Positions 15,813-23,839 of a stretch of DNA of 64,000 bases are shown here, piece after piece. This DNA comes from Pontibacter sp. G13 (lineage in GTDB: Bacteria > Bacteroidota > Bacteroidia > J057). Where the stretch lies: positions 5,456,001 through 5,520,000 of the forward strand of contig NZ_CP134696.1 of the NCBI RefSeq assembly GCF_031851795.1, given 5' to 3'. A model generated the notes under the pieces. It did no database searches and was not told the origin of the DNA. It saw only the letters and a list, made by a program, of their open reading frames with translations. How positions within the stretch are numbered: the stretch's first letter is position 1; each line of letters begins with the position of its first letter. Made by a program: the position numbers and the translations under genes.

Positions 15813-16179
15813 GCCTGTCCCGAAAAGCCTCCCAAACCCTGCTCATCCCATACCTTGAGCAATAACCATCCGGGCTACCCCATTCTTCAGGGAGCCCGGA
15901 TTTCTTTTTGGCGTTCTAACGCATGCCTGCCAAGAAGATAGGTGCGGCTGTCCTGTGCGGCGTAAGGGGCCTGAAGGTGTAGTCGGTGGGGCATGTCCGA
16001 GATCTTCGAAACGGTCATTCATGCTTGGTAGGTATGCATCTCCCAGCTTACATAAATCCACCGACCGGAGCGCCCGCGGAGACCGGAAGGGCCCCCCGGA
16101 TCAAGTCCGGGGCAAGCGACCCGGCGGCTCAATTGCCAAGCGCCATCCAGCATGCCGAGAACGCCGGGATACGCCCAAA
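15813..16179. repeat. Cassette flank: terminator plus full dispersed repeat (variant middle)
   Basis: Contains GGCCTGTCCCGAAAAGCCTC, the terminator hairpin at 15868-15909 (CATCCGGGCTACCCC / GGGAGCCCGGAT, then TTTCTTTTT) and the dispersed repeat 15941-16179. The middle differs from other copies: GATCTTCGAAACGGTCATTC replaces the usual GAGCGG..GATGATGGG segment. The CCCCGGATCAAGTCCGGGG palindrome is at about 16096-16114. It runs directly into the RHS core fragment. Confidence 0.8.
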
Positions 16180-16487
16180 ACTGCCCATTGGTAGGTATTA
16201 TCTGGATATTCGTACATTTGCTTTGCGGGATGATTCCTGAGTACTTCCTCAAGGATCATCTCGGCAATACCCGGGTGGTGTTCACGGATGTGAATGCGGA
16301 TGGCGTGATCACGGTGGCAGACGATGTGCTGAGCAGGTCTTCCTACTATCCGTATGGCCTGTCCATGTATGGGGGCGGAACGTACGCCGGAACCATCGAG
16401 CAGCGCTATGGCTACAATGGCAAGGAGCTGCAAGATGACCACCAGCTGGGATGGATCGTATATCTGCTCTGTTTGTTCAGTAAATGA
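16152..16487 (+). pseudogene. RHS core fragment, toxin domain lost
   Basis: The frame reads the end of the dispersed repeat, then the conserved RHS core block: PEYFLKDHLGNTRVVFTDVN, SYYPYGLSM, IEQRYGYNGKELQDDHQLGW. It breaks at GWI, where other copies continue DYGARMMDPTIGRWNGVDAL, and ends VYLLCLFSK with the TGA overlapping an ATG at 16484. The pretoxin part of the core and the toxin tip are gone. ATG codons at 16152 and within GMIPEYF are possible starts, but a fragment of about 110 residues without toxin should be non-functional. Confidence 0.7.
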
Positions 16488-16561
16488 AGGATAATTTAGA
16501 TACGGAAAAGTATCAGGTTGCCGCTCGAAAGATACTTCTCATCAACCTCTTGAAAACTGTT

Positions 16562-17344
16562 ATGGACTCATCGAAATATCTATGGATCGGATTATTGGGC
16601 CTTCTGTTTCTTGGATCATTTTCCTGTCAGTCTGAATCAAAATCTACTAGGGGGCTGGATGATCCAGTGCCTGCATTGCAGGAAATCAACACCAGCAGTG
16701 AGGACGAATTTCCATCCTATGGATTATTGAATTCCAATAGCGAGGAGCTTGGATATCCTCAAAAAGCTCATGCAATTCACACCATTAAGGTGGCCCTAAC
16801 GGCCACTAATAGTGGGGAGCTTTACGCTGAGGCCTCTACTATTTTAGAAGTTTTAGTAAGTAGGAATGAAGATGGGTATTGGAGAATAATACGGGCAACA
16901 GTTCTTTCAAGAATAGACGGCGGAATAGTAGCGATTTTAAGTTCGGAATCAGATGGAAGGGTAATTCACGGAGTCTCAACTTTCGCTACTGGTAAGGTGA
17001 AAGTTACCGATAGGGACTCAAACACAACCTCAGTCGGCAACAGAGCTACAGTTAAGATAACTCAAGAATTAAGCGCAACTGGGGGCTGGATCGATAATCG
17101 AAGTGTTAATAGGGAAGAACCGGTTGCAATGGTTTCACATCAATACCGATATATATTGAATGAATGTACAGGGGAACTCGAGTTAGACTTCCAGACTACT
17201 GAATATACAATCTCGGAGTCAGAAAAAGTTTTTGCTAGAGGAATAGAAAACGAAAGTGCCGAAATTAGTCGCGGTTCTGTCACTGTAGATATTGCTTTAC
17301 ATGCCCCTGAAACTATAAGAAATGACCCCCATGAACCTCAATAA
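16562..17344 (+). CDS. Lipoprotein, likely immunity protein of a lost toxin
   Basis: A 260-residue lipoprotein: MDSSKYLWIGLLGLLFLGSF with lipobox GSFSC. The mature part is Ser/Thr/Glu-rich and predicted mostly beta-strand (ELYAEASTILEVLVSRNEDG, GGIVAILSSESDGRVIHGVS, SRGSVTVDIALHA). The frame is open upstream to ATG 16484, which overlaps the stop of the RHS fragment, but the lipoprotein signal is only correct from ATG 16562. No family is recognised. It shares the Ser/Thr-rich beta style with the toxin tips at 17.7 and 27.1 kb, which may be coincidence. Confidence 0.6.
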   Translation: MDSSKYLWIGLLGLLFLGSFSCQSESKSTRGLDDPVPALQEINTSSEDEFPSYGLLNSNSEELGYPQKAHAIHTIKVALTATNSGELYAEASTILEVLVSRNEDGYWRIIRATVLSRIDGGIVAILSSESDGRVIHGVSTFATGKVKVTDRDSNTTSVGNRATVKITQELSATGGWIDNRSVNREEPVAMVSHQYRYILNECTGELELDFQTTEYTISESEKVFARGIENESAEISRGSVTVDIALHAPETIRNDPHEPQ

Positions 17345-17417
17345 TTTGACTATGTTTTTTTGCCAGCTGAATGTGAGGATTGTTTTGATGGTAATTATGC
17401 GGAATCGTGTAATTAGA

Positions 17418-17846
17418 GACTGTTCAATTAACTGTGTCACGCAAAAAATTTTCACATTAGAGATGACACGATAAATTGAAATAAAAAGAACCCTTTGATA
17501 TTGCACTATCTCCGGAAAAGCCTTCCAAACACTACTCATCCCATCCCTTGAGCAATAACCATCCGGACTGCCCCATTCCAGGGAGCCCGGATTTCTTTTT
17601 GGCCTCTAACGGATGCCTGCCAAGAATCATAGGTGCGGCTGTCCTGTGCGGCGTAAGGGGCCTGAAGGTGTAGTCGGTGGGGCATGTCCGAGATCCGAGC
17701 GGCCTCCGCTGATGATGGGTTGGGATGAATGTCCCAGCTTGCTCCAATCCACCGACCGGAGCGCCCGCGTAGACCGAAAGGGCCTGACCCGGCGACATTG
17801 AGCCAAGCGCCATCCCGCCTGCCGAGCACGCCGGGATACGCCCAAA
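17418..17846. repeat. Cassette flank: 3' leader, terminator and full dispersed repeat
   Basis: Begins with GACTGTTCAATTAACTGTGT and an AT-rich leader (AAATTTTCACATTAGAGATG...) nearly identical to 22285-22427. The terminator hairpin is at 17561-17600 (ATCCGGACTGCCCC / GGGAGCCCGGAT, one mismatch). The dispersed repeat runs 17632-17846 and lacks the CCCCGGATCAAGTCCGGGG insert present in other copies. It passes without a stop into the RHS core. Confidence 0.8.
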
Positions 17847-19030
17847 ACTGCCCATTGGTAGGTATTATCTGGATATTCGTACATTTGCTTTGCGGGATTG
17901 TTCCTGAGTACTTCCTCAAGGATCATCTCGACAATACCCGGGTGGTGTTCACGGATGCGAATGCGGATGGCGTGATCACGGTGGCAGACGATGTGCTGAG
18001 CAGGTCTTCCTACTATCCGTATGGCCTGTCCATGCATGGAGGCGGAACCTACGCCGGAACCATCGAGCAGCGCTATGGCTACAATGGCAAGGAGCTGCAA
18101 GATGACCACCTGCTGGGATGGATCGACTACGGGGCCCGGATGATGGACCCGACGATCGGGAGATGGAATGGCGTGGATGCGCTGGCGGAGCAGTATCAGG
18201 CATGGAGTCCCTATAACTATACATTGGGGAATCCGATTCGATTTATAGATCCGGATGGGAATAGTGTTGGGGATCCAATAAAGTTGCCAACTGGGACCAA
18301 AATCCAGCCTTCGGATAGAGCTGGTGTGATCAACGCTTATGTAAAGGAATTGTCAATGATTGCAGGAGCAGTACAAGAAGTCAATACGAGTAATGGAAAA
18401 GATTATGAATCGACCCTCCCTGAAAAAGCAATTTCTCATTTAAAAACAGGAATTGAGGCATTTTTGGACGGTTCTGATGTCGAATTTGAATTTGGTCGAA
18501 CACTGGAATCATCAGTTGAACAGACAATTTCTGTTAGATTAGAAGCTTATGAAGGTGAAGGTATGGTGGAATCGGATTCCAATGTGGATATTCGGATAGG
18601 TACTAATAATTCAACCTCGGAAGAGATTTCTTCATCTATCCAAGATTCTCACACCTTAAGCGGAAACATAGAGGCTTCAGGAGGTGGTAATAAGGGGGGG
18701 TTGAACTATAAAGTGTCTCGTACTATTACGAATAGTATAAAACATAGTGAATCTTCGGGTTCGTCAAAATCAGTAGCTTACATTGGGACTTTATCCAGAA
18801 AGATAGGTACGGTTGACTTCGGAATGAGCGTAACCTATCGAAATAATGTTAGTTCTGTTGGAATTATGACGCCTTTAGGATTTCCAGAAGGATTTTTTGG
18901 GAATATCGACAAGGATTACTTTCAATTCCTAAAAACACTACATATCATAGATAATGCTCCCTCCAAAAGTGATCCCGTTCAAATCCATGTCACTTCGGAT
19001 GATGACCCTGTCACAAACTCCATAAGATAA
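17729..19030 (+). CDS. Truncated RHS toxin: C-terminal core plus Ser/Gly-rich beta-type toxin domain
   Basis: A 433-residue open frame; the first 55 residues are repeat-derived and the start is uncertain. The RHS core ends with PEYFLKDHLDNTRVVFTDAN, GYNGKELQDDHLLGWIDYGA, MMDPTIGRWNGVDALAEQYQ and LGNPIRFIDPDGNSVG, the normal pretoxin boundary. The toxin domain of about 245 residues follows. It has long alternating polar/hydrophobic stretches rich in Ser, Thr and Gly (SSSIQDSHTLSGNIEASGGG, TNSIKHSESSGSSKSV), which recall the membrane hairpins of aerolysin/ETX-MTX2-type pore formers; this is a guess. The partner is the small lipoprotein five bases downstream. Whether the fragment is translated alone or serves as a donor cassette is unknown. 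Confidence 0.7.
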   Translation: MSQLAPIHRPERPRRPKGPDPATLSQAPSRLPSTPGYAQNCPLVGIIWIFVHLLCGIVPEYFLKDHLDNTRVVFTDANADGVITVADDVLSRSSYYPYGLSMHGGGTYAGTIEQRYGYNGKELQDDHLLGWIDYGARMMDPTIGRWNGVDALAEQYQAWSPYNYTLGNPIRFIDPDGNSVGDPIKLPTGTKIQPSDRAGVINAYVKELSMIAGAVQEVNTSNGKDYESTLPEKAISHLKTGIEAFLDGSDVEFEFGRTLESSVEQTISVRLEAYEGEGMVESDSNVDIRIGTNNSTSEEISSSIQDSHTLSGNIEASGGGNKGGLNYKVSRTITNSIKHSESSGSSKSVAYIGTLSRKIGTVDFGMSVTYRNNVSSVGIMTPLGFPEGFFGNIDKDYFQFLKTLHIIDNAPSKSDPVQIHVTSDDDPVTNSIR

Positions 19031-19035
19031 TTTTC

Positions 19036-19275
19036 ATGCGTTTATTACCCTTCTTTTTTGTATCGATAATGCTTTTTTCTTGCGAGCGTTCCACCATCGC
19101 TTCCGGTAGTCTTAACTGTAATGTATTCGACCAAGGAGGAGGATGGCAGTCTTATTCTCCCGCTTCAAAAATAGAGCGAGACGATGAATTTGTATATATC
19201 CATCAATCTACTGGGTATATTGAAATTTTGTCTATAGATGAAATTCGTAGAATTCAATTGCAAGAAATACCATAA
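19036..19275 (+). CDS. Small lipoprotein, cognate immunity candidate
   Basis: A 79-residue lipoprotein. The signal MRLLPFFFVSIMLFSC gives lipobox MLFSC with Cys16, leaving a mature peptide of about 63 residues (ERSTIASGSLNCNVFDQGGG ... IEILSIDEIRRIQLQEIP). It begins five bases after the stop of the RHS/toxin frame, so the two are one unit. A tiny outer-membrane or periplasmic lipoprotein next to a putative pore-forming toxin fits an immunity function. No family recognised. Confidence 0.65.
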   Translation: MRLLPFFFVSIMLFSCERSTIASGSLNCNVFDQGGGWQSYSPASKIERDDEFVYIHQSTGYIEILSIDEIRRIQLQEIP

Positions 19276-19354
19276 ATATCAGGTATTCCTATTGTAGGGT
19301 AATTTCAAGTGCTTTTCATTAGGACCTCCTGTACCTTTTTTTACGAATTCTTCA

Positions 19355-19697
19355 TTCCGGGCCACTCTTAGAGAGGAGCCCGGATTTCTATTTGGCGTTC
19401 TAATGCATGCCTGCCAAGAAGATAGGTGCGGCTGTCCTGCGCGGCGTAAGGGGCCTGAAGGTGTAGTCGGTGGGCATGTCCGAGATCCGAGCGGCCTCCG
19501 CTGATGATGGGTTGGGATGAATGTCCCAGCTTGCACCATTCCACCGACCGGAGCACCCGCGTAGACCGAAAGGGCCCCCCGGATCAAGTCCGGGGCAAGC
19601 GGCCCGGCGGCTCAATTGCCAAGCGCCATCCCGCCTGCCCAGCACGCCGGGATACGCCCTAATAACCCCAGCTTTGAATCTCCTCCCAAAGCTCGTA
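19355..19697. repeat. Cassette flank: terminator, full dispersed repeat and AGCTTTG inverted repeat
   Basis: The terminator is diverged on the left arm (ATTCCGGGCCACTCTTAGAG) but keeps GAGCCCGGATTTC (19355-19392). The dispersed repeat runs 19425-19661 with the palindrome CCCCGGATCAAGTCCGGGG. It ends with AATAACCCCAGCTTTG and the AGCTTTG(10)CAAAGCT inverted repeat at 19670-19693, as at 13311 and 29001. No RHS core follows this copy. Confidence 0.8.
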
Positions 19698-19847
19698 TTT
19701 ATTGCGCTCGTCGATGATTAGACCAATATCAAGAGGTCCATTTTCTGGAGGACAAAGGTTTTGTTTTTATTGCGTAGTTTGATAATTTTCAATATTGCAA
19801 AGCAGTAATTTTCATGCTTTGATATAATTTCCTTATTTTTATTAAAT

Positions 19848-20345
19848 ATGAGATTATTCCTATTTGTAGTTGGCGTCATGGCCATATCTTCTTTAAGCTG
19901 TGCCTACCAAAATTCGAACAGCAGCGTCCGAGAGAAAGTTTACGATGTCAATATTCCATATGGTTATTATGGCATTGTCACGATCAATTATGACGATTCC
20001 AGATTGGATTCAACCTTCCAAACTAGATTATTTGAAACACAAGACAGTAGTTTATTGGTTCAAATATCAGCTCCCTCAAAATCTTTTTTTACCATAAACT
20101 GGAAAAAACAGAATGGCCAATTGTTAAATCTTGGAGTAGCGAATACTATCTCTCCATTGACAAATGTCAATCGTAAAGAAGATGCGAAGATTGGATGTCA
20201 GCAAGGTGGCTTTTCTCAGGTTCTCGGCGAGGGAAAAGCTTTAGGTGGTGCTACCTATTTGGTTCTCGAGGTGATTCGAATGGAACAATCCTATGATGAT
20301 TGCGAGGCCGTTCAAGCTAAGCTAGCCGAAGTTTTAGGTCGATAA
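19848..20345 (+). CDS. Lipoprotein, orphan immunity candidate
   Basis: A 165-residue lipoprotein. Signal MRLFLFVVGVMAISSLSC has lipobox SLSC (Cys18). The mature part includes YGYYGIVTINYDDSRLDSTF and SAPSKSFFTINWKKQNG, both strand-like, then a late Cys pair (IGCQQGGF, YDDCEAVQ). No family recognised. It is preceded by about 150 AT-rich bases after the dispersed repeat and followed after five bases by an exported protein, so the two probably form an operon. No RHS fragment precedes it, so its toxin partner appears to have been deleted. Confidence 0.6.
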   Translation: MRLFLFVVGVMAISSLSCAYQNSNSSVREKVYDVNIPYGYYGIVTINYDDSRLDSTFQTRLFETQDSSLLVQISAPSKSFFTINWKKQNGQLLNLGVANTISPLTNVNRKEDAKIGCQQGGFSQVLGEGKALGGATYLVLEVIRMEQSYDDCEAVQAKLAEVLGR

Positions 20346-20350
20346 TTTTA

Positions 20351-21187
20351 ATGACTTTTCTGTTAAAATTTACAATATTTCGTATGAATTATTCCTGTAA
20401 TTCTTTCATAAAAAATCGGACTGTCTTACCTCAGGATAGTTCCCTGAATCGGGTAGTAAGTAAACTTGTTTTGCTCTTTATGAGCTGTATTGCTCAACAG
20501 CTATGCCTGGCTCAATCACCCTATGCTACGGCCTACCATCAATCCTTCGTCAAACATAGAAATCAGAAATCTGATTCCCTGAACCGTGCTTTGTTAAAGT
20601 CTGAAGATTTCAGTCGAATGAATGTGTATTTTGCCAAAGGGCTTGATCTGATGTTTGAATCCAATACTATCAGTGTATTCCGAGACACTTCTTATCTGAG
20701 ATTAGTAGTGGAAACTGACAAACGTGGAAGAGAGGCTTATCGATGGGAGTATGGGTCGCAATGGATGGATTACTTTGAGGATATCTATGACTCGGTGGCT
20801 TATCAGGATTTTGGAATAATGGATACCAGATATTATATCGAGTATCTAGGTACATCTACATGGGGAGGAGCACATTCTCTGATTTCTGAAGATGGTTGGG
20901 ATGGTATCATCAATTCTCTGGAAAACCAAGATACCTATCATCAAGGAGTTATCATTTCAGATTGGAAAGATGTGAGTACTTATTATTCAGCATTGACTGT
21001 GTGGGAGCTGTACTATGATTGGGATGATGCAACCGATGTCCCCAATTTTAATGTTTGGAGTTTGTTTTATCATTTTAGAACCCCAGAAGATACCTTGTTC
21101 TGTCTGGAAGTGCTATTGTGCGAGAAGGAAATTTTGGCAGTGATATTAGATGCTAAAGAGAAGGGTGAAGGTGTAGGTGCTCCATAG
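20351..21187 (+). CDS. Exported hypothetical protein
   Basis: A 278-codon frame. A hydrophobic stretch KLVLLFMSCIAQQLCLAQ near residues 38-55 looks like a signal peptide ending LAQ-SPYA; the long N-terminal extension implies that translation may begin later than ATG 20351 (ATG 20384 is an alternative). The mature protein is rich in Tyr, Trp and Asp (YRWEYGSQWMDYFEDIYDSV, YYDWDDATDVPNFNVWSLFY) and ends with a Glu/Lys-rich tail. No family recognised. It follows the lipoprotein at 19848 by five bases. An immunity or accessory role within the island is possible. Confidence 0.55.
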   Translation: MTFLLKFTIFRMNYSCNSFIKNRTVLPQDSSLNRVVSKLVLLFMSCIAQQLCLAQSPYATAYHQSFVKHRNQKSDSLNRALLKSEDFSRMNVYFAKGLDLMFESNTISVFRDTSYLRLVVETDKRGREAYRWEYGSQWMDYFEDIYDSVAYQDFGIMDTRYYIEYLGTSTWGGAHSLISEDGWDGIINSLENQDTYHQGVIISDWKDVSTYYSALTVWELYYDWDDATDVPNFNVWSLFYHFRTPEDTLFCLEVLLCEKEILAVILDAKEKGEGVGAP

Positions 21188-21233
21188 TTTCACTCCTAAT
21201 ATCCTCTCCGCGATCACTCTAATCAAATTATTC

Positions 21234-21545
21234 ATGCAAAACGTATTTCTATTTTTGAAGGAGAAAGTTGATAGAATTGTAGGTCTAGGATTTACCTTAC
21301 TCATCGCTTTTCAAGGGTATGAGGGAGCTCATGCCAAAGCCGCCATCGTTTGTTTTACCATGCTGTTCTTTTGGCTTTATCCAAAAGGAGTTCGTTCGGG
21401 AGGACCTTTCCTAGTGTGCATGGTTCTTGGCGCTGAACTGATGGCTCGGGAAGATGCGGGCGGAATAGGCGCTGTACCGTCTGTGTTATTGCTTATTTCA
21501 GGTGCATTTGGATTATGGCTGACATCAAGAAATCGCCCTGGCTGA
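21234..21545 (+). CDS. Small membrane protein
   Basis: A 103-residue protein with about four hydrophobic segments: VGLGFTLLIAFQGYEGA, AAIVCFTMLFFWLYPKG, GGPFLVCMVLGAELMA and GAVPSVLLLISGAFGLWL. ATG 21234 is preferred to GTG 21177, which overlaps the upstream gene. No family recognised. The gene sits directly before the second copy of the Imm26-like block. Base composition is close to the surrounding island. Its role is unknown; a membrane immunity protein is one possibility. Confidence 0.5.
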   Translation: MQNVFLFLKEKVDRIVGLGFTLLIAFQGYEGAHAKAAIVCFTMLFFWLYPKGVRSGGPFLVCMVLGAELMAREDAGGIGAVPSVLLLISGAFGLWLTSRNRPG

Positions 21546-21657
21546 ATTTGTCTCTTTGGCAGGAGTCGACTTCCGAATTCCCCGCTGACCGAAGTCTAAA
21601 TTCCTCATTACTAATCATTATGACTGATTTGTGGATTTCCCCTGATGCCAGTATCCC

Positions 21658-22307
21658 TTTTGCTGGAGCGGACTTTAATCCTATTACATGGTCTTGATAA
21701 AAAAGGTGTTTGCTCCATAACAAGATGTTTAGTATTTCACGTAAAAACCCTGTTTACGCTAAGCAATTTCAAGGAAGGAATGACCTTCTGAAATCTATAG
21801 GATAATTATGATGACACGAGTTAAATTAGGAGACATATTTGAGATCAAGACAGCTAAAGGCAACGCTTACTTTCAGTGTGTTCACAGTGATAAACTTGAA
21901 GGTGAATTAATTAAGGTCTTCAATCATAATTTCGAAGAACGACCCAAAGCCATTGAGGAACTTCTGAAAGTTGAAGATTGTTATTATGTTGGATTTCCTC
22001 TAAAATATGCCCTCAAACAGAAAATTGTTGAACATGTTGGAATGATTCCTATTCCTAAAGGTTTTAAAAAACCTAGATACACACGTTCTAAGCATGTGAT
22101 AAGGGGGGAATTTAGAGGTTGGCATATAACAGATTCTGAAACTGGAAAAATGGTTCTTGTTCAAGAATTGACAGAAGAACAAAAGCAACTCTCCCCAACT
22201 GGGATAGTAAATGATACCTACCTTATTGAAAGACTTGAAGAAGGTTGGGCTTTAGATAGTTGGGTGTGAAGATTCACGAGAATGAGACTGTTCAATTAAC
22301 TGTGTCA
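21658..22307. repeat. 650-bp duplicated block, copy 2
   Basis: Identical by eye to 15150-15799. It is entered from a different left neighbour (GATGCCAGTATCCC before TTTTGCTGGAG) and left into a different right flank (CTCAAAAAATTTTC). In this copy the FAGADFNPITWS fragment is joined in frame to an upstream stretch beginning near 21515, which may preserve a little more of the original toxin. Confidence 0.9.
21808..22269 (+). CDS. Imm26-like immunity protein, copy 2
   Basis: A 153-residue protein identical to the product of 15300-15761. Family evidence is the same: VKLGDIFEI at the start, FPLKYALKQKIVEHVG in the middle and LIERLEEGWALDSW at the end. Two identical immunity genes 6.5 kb apart could protect against a toxin whose gene is elsewhere in the genome or in competitors. 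Identity of the surrounding non-coding bases means the duplication is recent or is kept homogeneous by recombination. Confidence 0.65.
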   Translation: MMTRVKLGDIFEIKTAKGNAYFQCVHSDKLEGELIKVFNHNFEERPKAIEELLKVEDCYYVGFPLKYALKQKIVEHVGMIPIPKGFKKPRYTRSKHVIRGEFRGWHITDSETGKMVLVQELTEEQKQLSPTGIVNDTYLIERLEEGWALDSWV

Positions 22308-22739
22308 CTCAAAAAATTTTCACATTAGAGATGACACGATAAATTGAAATAAAAAGAACCCTTTGATATTGCACTATCTCCGGAAAAGCCTCCCAAACAC
22401 TACTCATCCCATCCCTTGAGCAATAACCATCCGGGCTACCCCATTCTTCAGGGAGCCCGGATTTCTTTTTGGCGTTCTAACGGATGCCTGCCAAGATGCA
22501 AATGTGCGGCTGTCCTGTGCGGCGTAAGGGGCCTGAAGGTGTAGTCGGTGGGCATGTCCGAGATCCGAGCGGGCATCGCTGATGATGGGTTGGGATGAAT
22601 GTCCCAGCTTGCTCCAATCCACCGACCGAAGCGCCCGCGTAGACCGTAAGGGCCCCCCGGATCAAGTCCGGGGCAAGCGGCCCGGCAACATTGAGCCAAG
22701 CGCCATCCCGCCTGCCGAGCACGCCGGGATACGCCCAAA
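22285..22739. repeat. Cassette flank: 3' leader, terminator and full dispersed repeat
   Basis: The leader GACTGTTCAATTAACTGTGT and following AT-rich bases match 17418-17560. The terminator is at 22428-22470 (CATCCGGGCTACCCC / GGGAGCCCGGAT, TTTCTTTTT). The dispersed repeat 22503-22739 contains the palindrome CCCCGGATCAAGTCCGGGG and ends GCCGGGATACGCCCAAAA. It continues in open frame into the RHS-lipase fragment. Confidence 0.85.
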
Positions 22740-23839
22740 ACTGCCCATTGGTAGGTATTATCTGGATATTCGTACATTTGCTTTGCGGGATTGTTCCTGA
22801 GTACTTCCTCAAGGATCATCTCGGCAATACGCGGGTGGTGTTCACGGATGTAAATGAGGATGGAGCGATCACGGTCGCAGACGATGTGCTGAGCAGGTCT
22901 TCCTACTATCCGTATGGCCTGTCCATGTATGGGGGCGGAACCTACGCCGGAACCATCGAGCAGCGCTATGGCTACAATGGCAAGGAGCTGCAAGATGACC
23001 ACCAGCTGGGATGGATCGACTATGGGGCCCGGATGATGGACCCGACGATCGGGAGATGGAATGGCGTGGATGCACTGGCGGAGCACGAAAATCAGATAAA
23101 CCGATCACCATATGCTGCGTTCTGGGATAATCCTATCCTGTATAACGACCCAGACGGAAAATGCCCAAAGTGCCCAGATTCAGAGTATGTGGAATTGGCT
23201 GATTTTGTATACACCAGTGATTTGGCTAAAGGTATGGAATCTGCAAATGGTTGGGTAGTCGAGAAAGTCGACAGGCATAGAGCCTCAGGGTACAAAGCTG
23301 CTGTATTCAAAAAAGAGATTAAAGGCAAAATGGAATATGTGTATGCAACCCAAGGAACGAATCCTCTTTCTCCAGCAGATTGGTTGAATAATGCAGGTCA
23401 GGCTACTGTAGGAAAAGCTCCTCAGTATAGTAAATCTGTCAATTATGCCAAAGAGTACAGTGAACAATATGAAGGTATTTCCTTTACAGGGCATTCTCTT
23501 GGAGGAGGACTCGCAAGTGCGAATGCATTAGCAGTCGAAGGAAAGGCAGTTACATTTGATCCAGCAGGGTTGTCTGATAAAACCAAGCAAAATTTGGATA
23601 TTTCCGAAAATAGTGCAGACATTTCAGCATATGTAGTGGACGGTGAGATAGTAAGCCACGCACAGCAAAAATTAGGGCTGCAAGCGGAAGGCAATATTGT
23701 TCCCTTGCCTTCTTCTTATTTCCCAAATCTGCCTTTGATCAGGGGCGATAATGAAATTCGCATAGTGCAACGAGTGAAAAATCATCTCATGTCAACTGTA
23801 AAGAAAAAGTTTTACGATCTAAATAGAAGCAACCGATAA
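22691..23839 (+). CDS. Truncated RHS toxin with class 3-type lipase domain
   Basis: A 382-residue open frame; the start (TTG 22691) is uncertain and the first 35 residues are repeat-derived. The RHS core (PEYFLKDHLGNTRVVFTDVN, YNGKELQDDHQLGWIDYGA, DPTIGRWNGVDALAE) ends at NDPDGKCPKCP. The toxin tip of about 225 residues is an alpha/beta hydrolase: GHSLGGG with nucleophile Ser269, a likely Asp290 in TFDPAGLS and His323 in VSHAQQK, plus YATQGTNPLSPADWLNN before it. This pattern matches lipase class 3/phospholipase effectors that attack membrane lipids. The next gene, an ankyrin-repeat lipoprotein, overlaps its stop by TAATG and is the expected immunity protein. Confidence 0.8.
   Translation: MSQAPSRLPSTPGYAQNCPLVGIIWIFVHLLCGIVPEYFLKDHLGNTRVVFTDVNEDGAITVADDVLSRSSYYPYGLSMYGGGTYAGTIEQRYGYNGKELQDDHQLGWIDYGARMMDPTIGRWNGVDALAEHENQINRSPYAAFWDNPILYNDPDGKCPKCPDSEYVELADFVYTSDLAKGMESANGWVVEKVDRHRASGYKAAVFKKEIKGKMEYVYATQGTNPLSPADWLNNAGQATVGKAPQYSKSVNYAKEYSEQYEGISFTGHSLGGGLASANALAVEGKAVTFDPAGLSDKTKQNLDISENSADISAYVVDGEIVSHAQQKLGLQAEGNIVPLPSSYFPNLPLIRGDNEIRIVQRVKNHLMSTVKKKFYDLNRSNR

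Noticed and set aside
13590-17344. The island as a prophage or integrative element
   Set aside because: No integrase, terminase, capsid or conjugation gene and no tRNA or direct-repeat boundary was found; the content is explained by RHS fragments and immunity genes.
21515-21697. A 60-codon frame MADIKKSPWLNLSLWQESTS ending FAGADFNPITWS
   Set aside because: It straddles the edge of the duplicated block and overlaps the preceding gene; it is more likely a chance join with a toxin-tail fragment than a gene.
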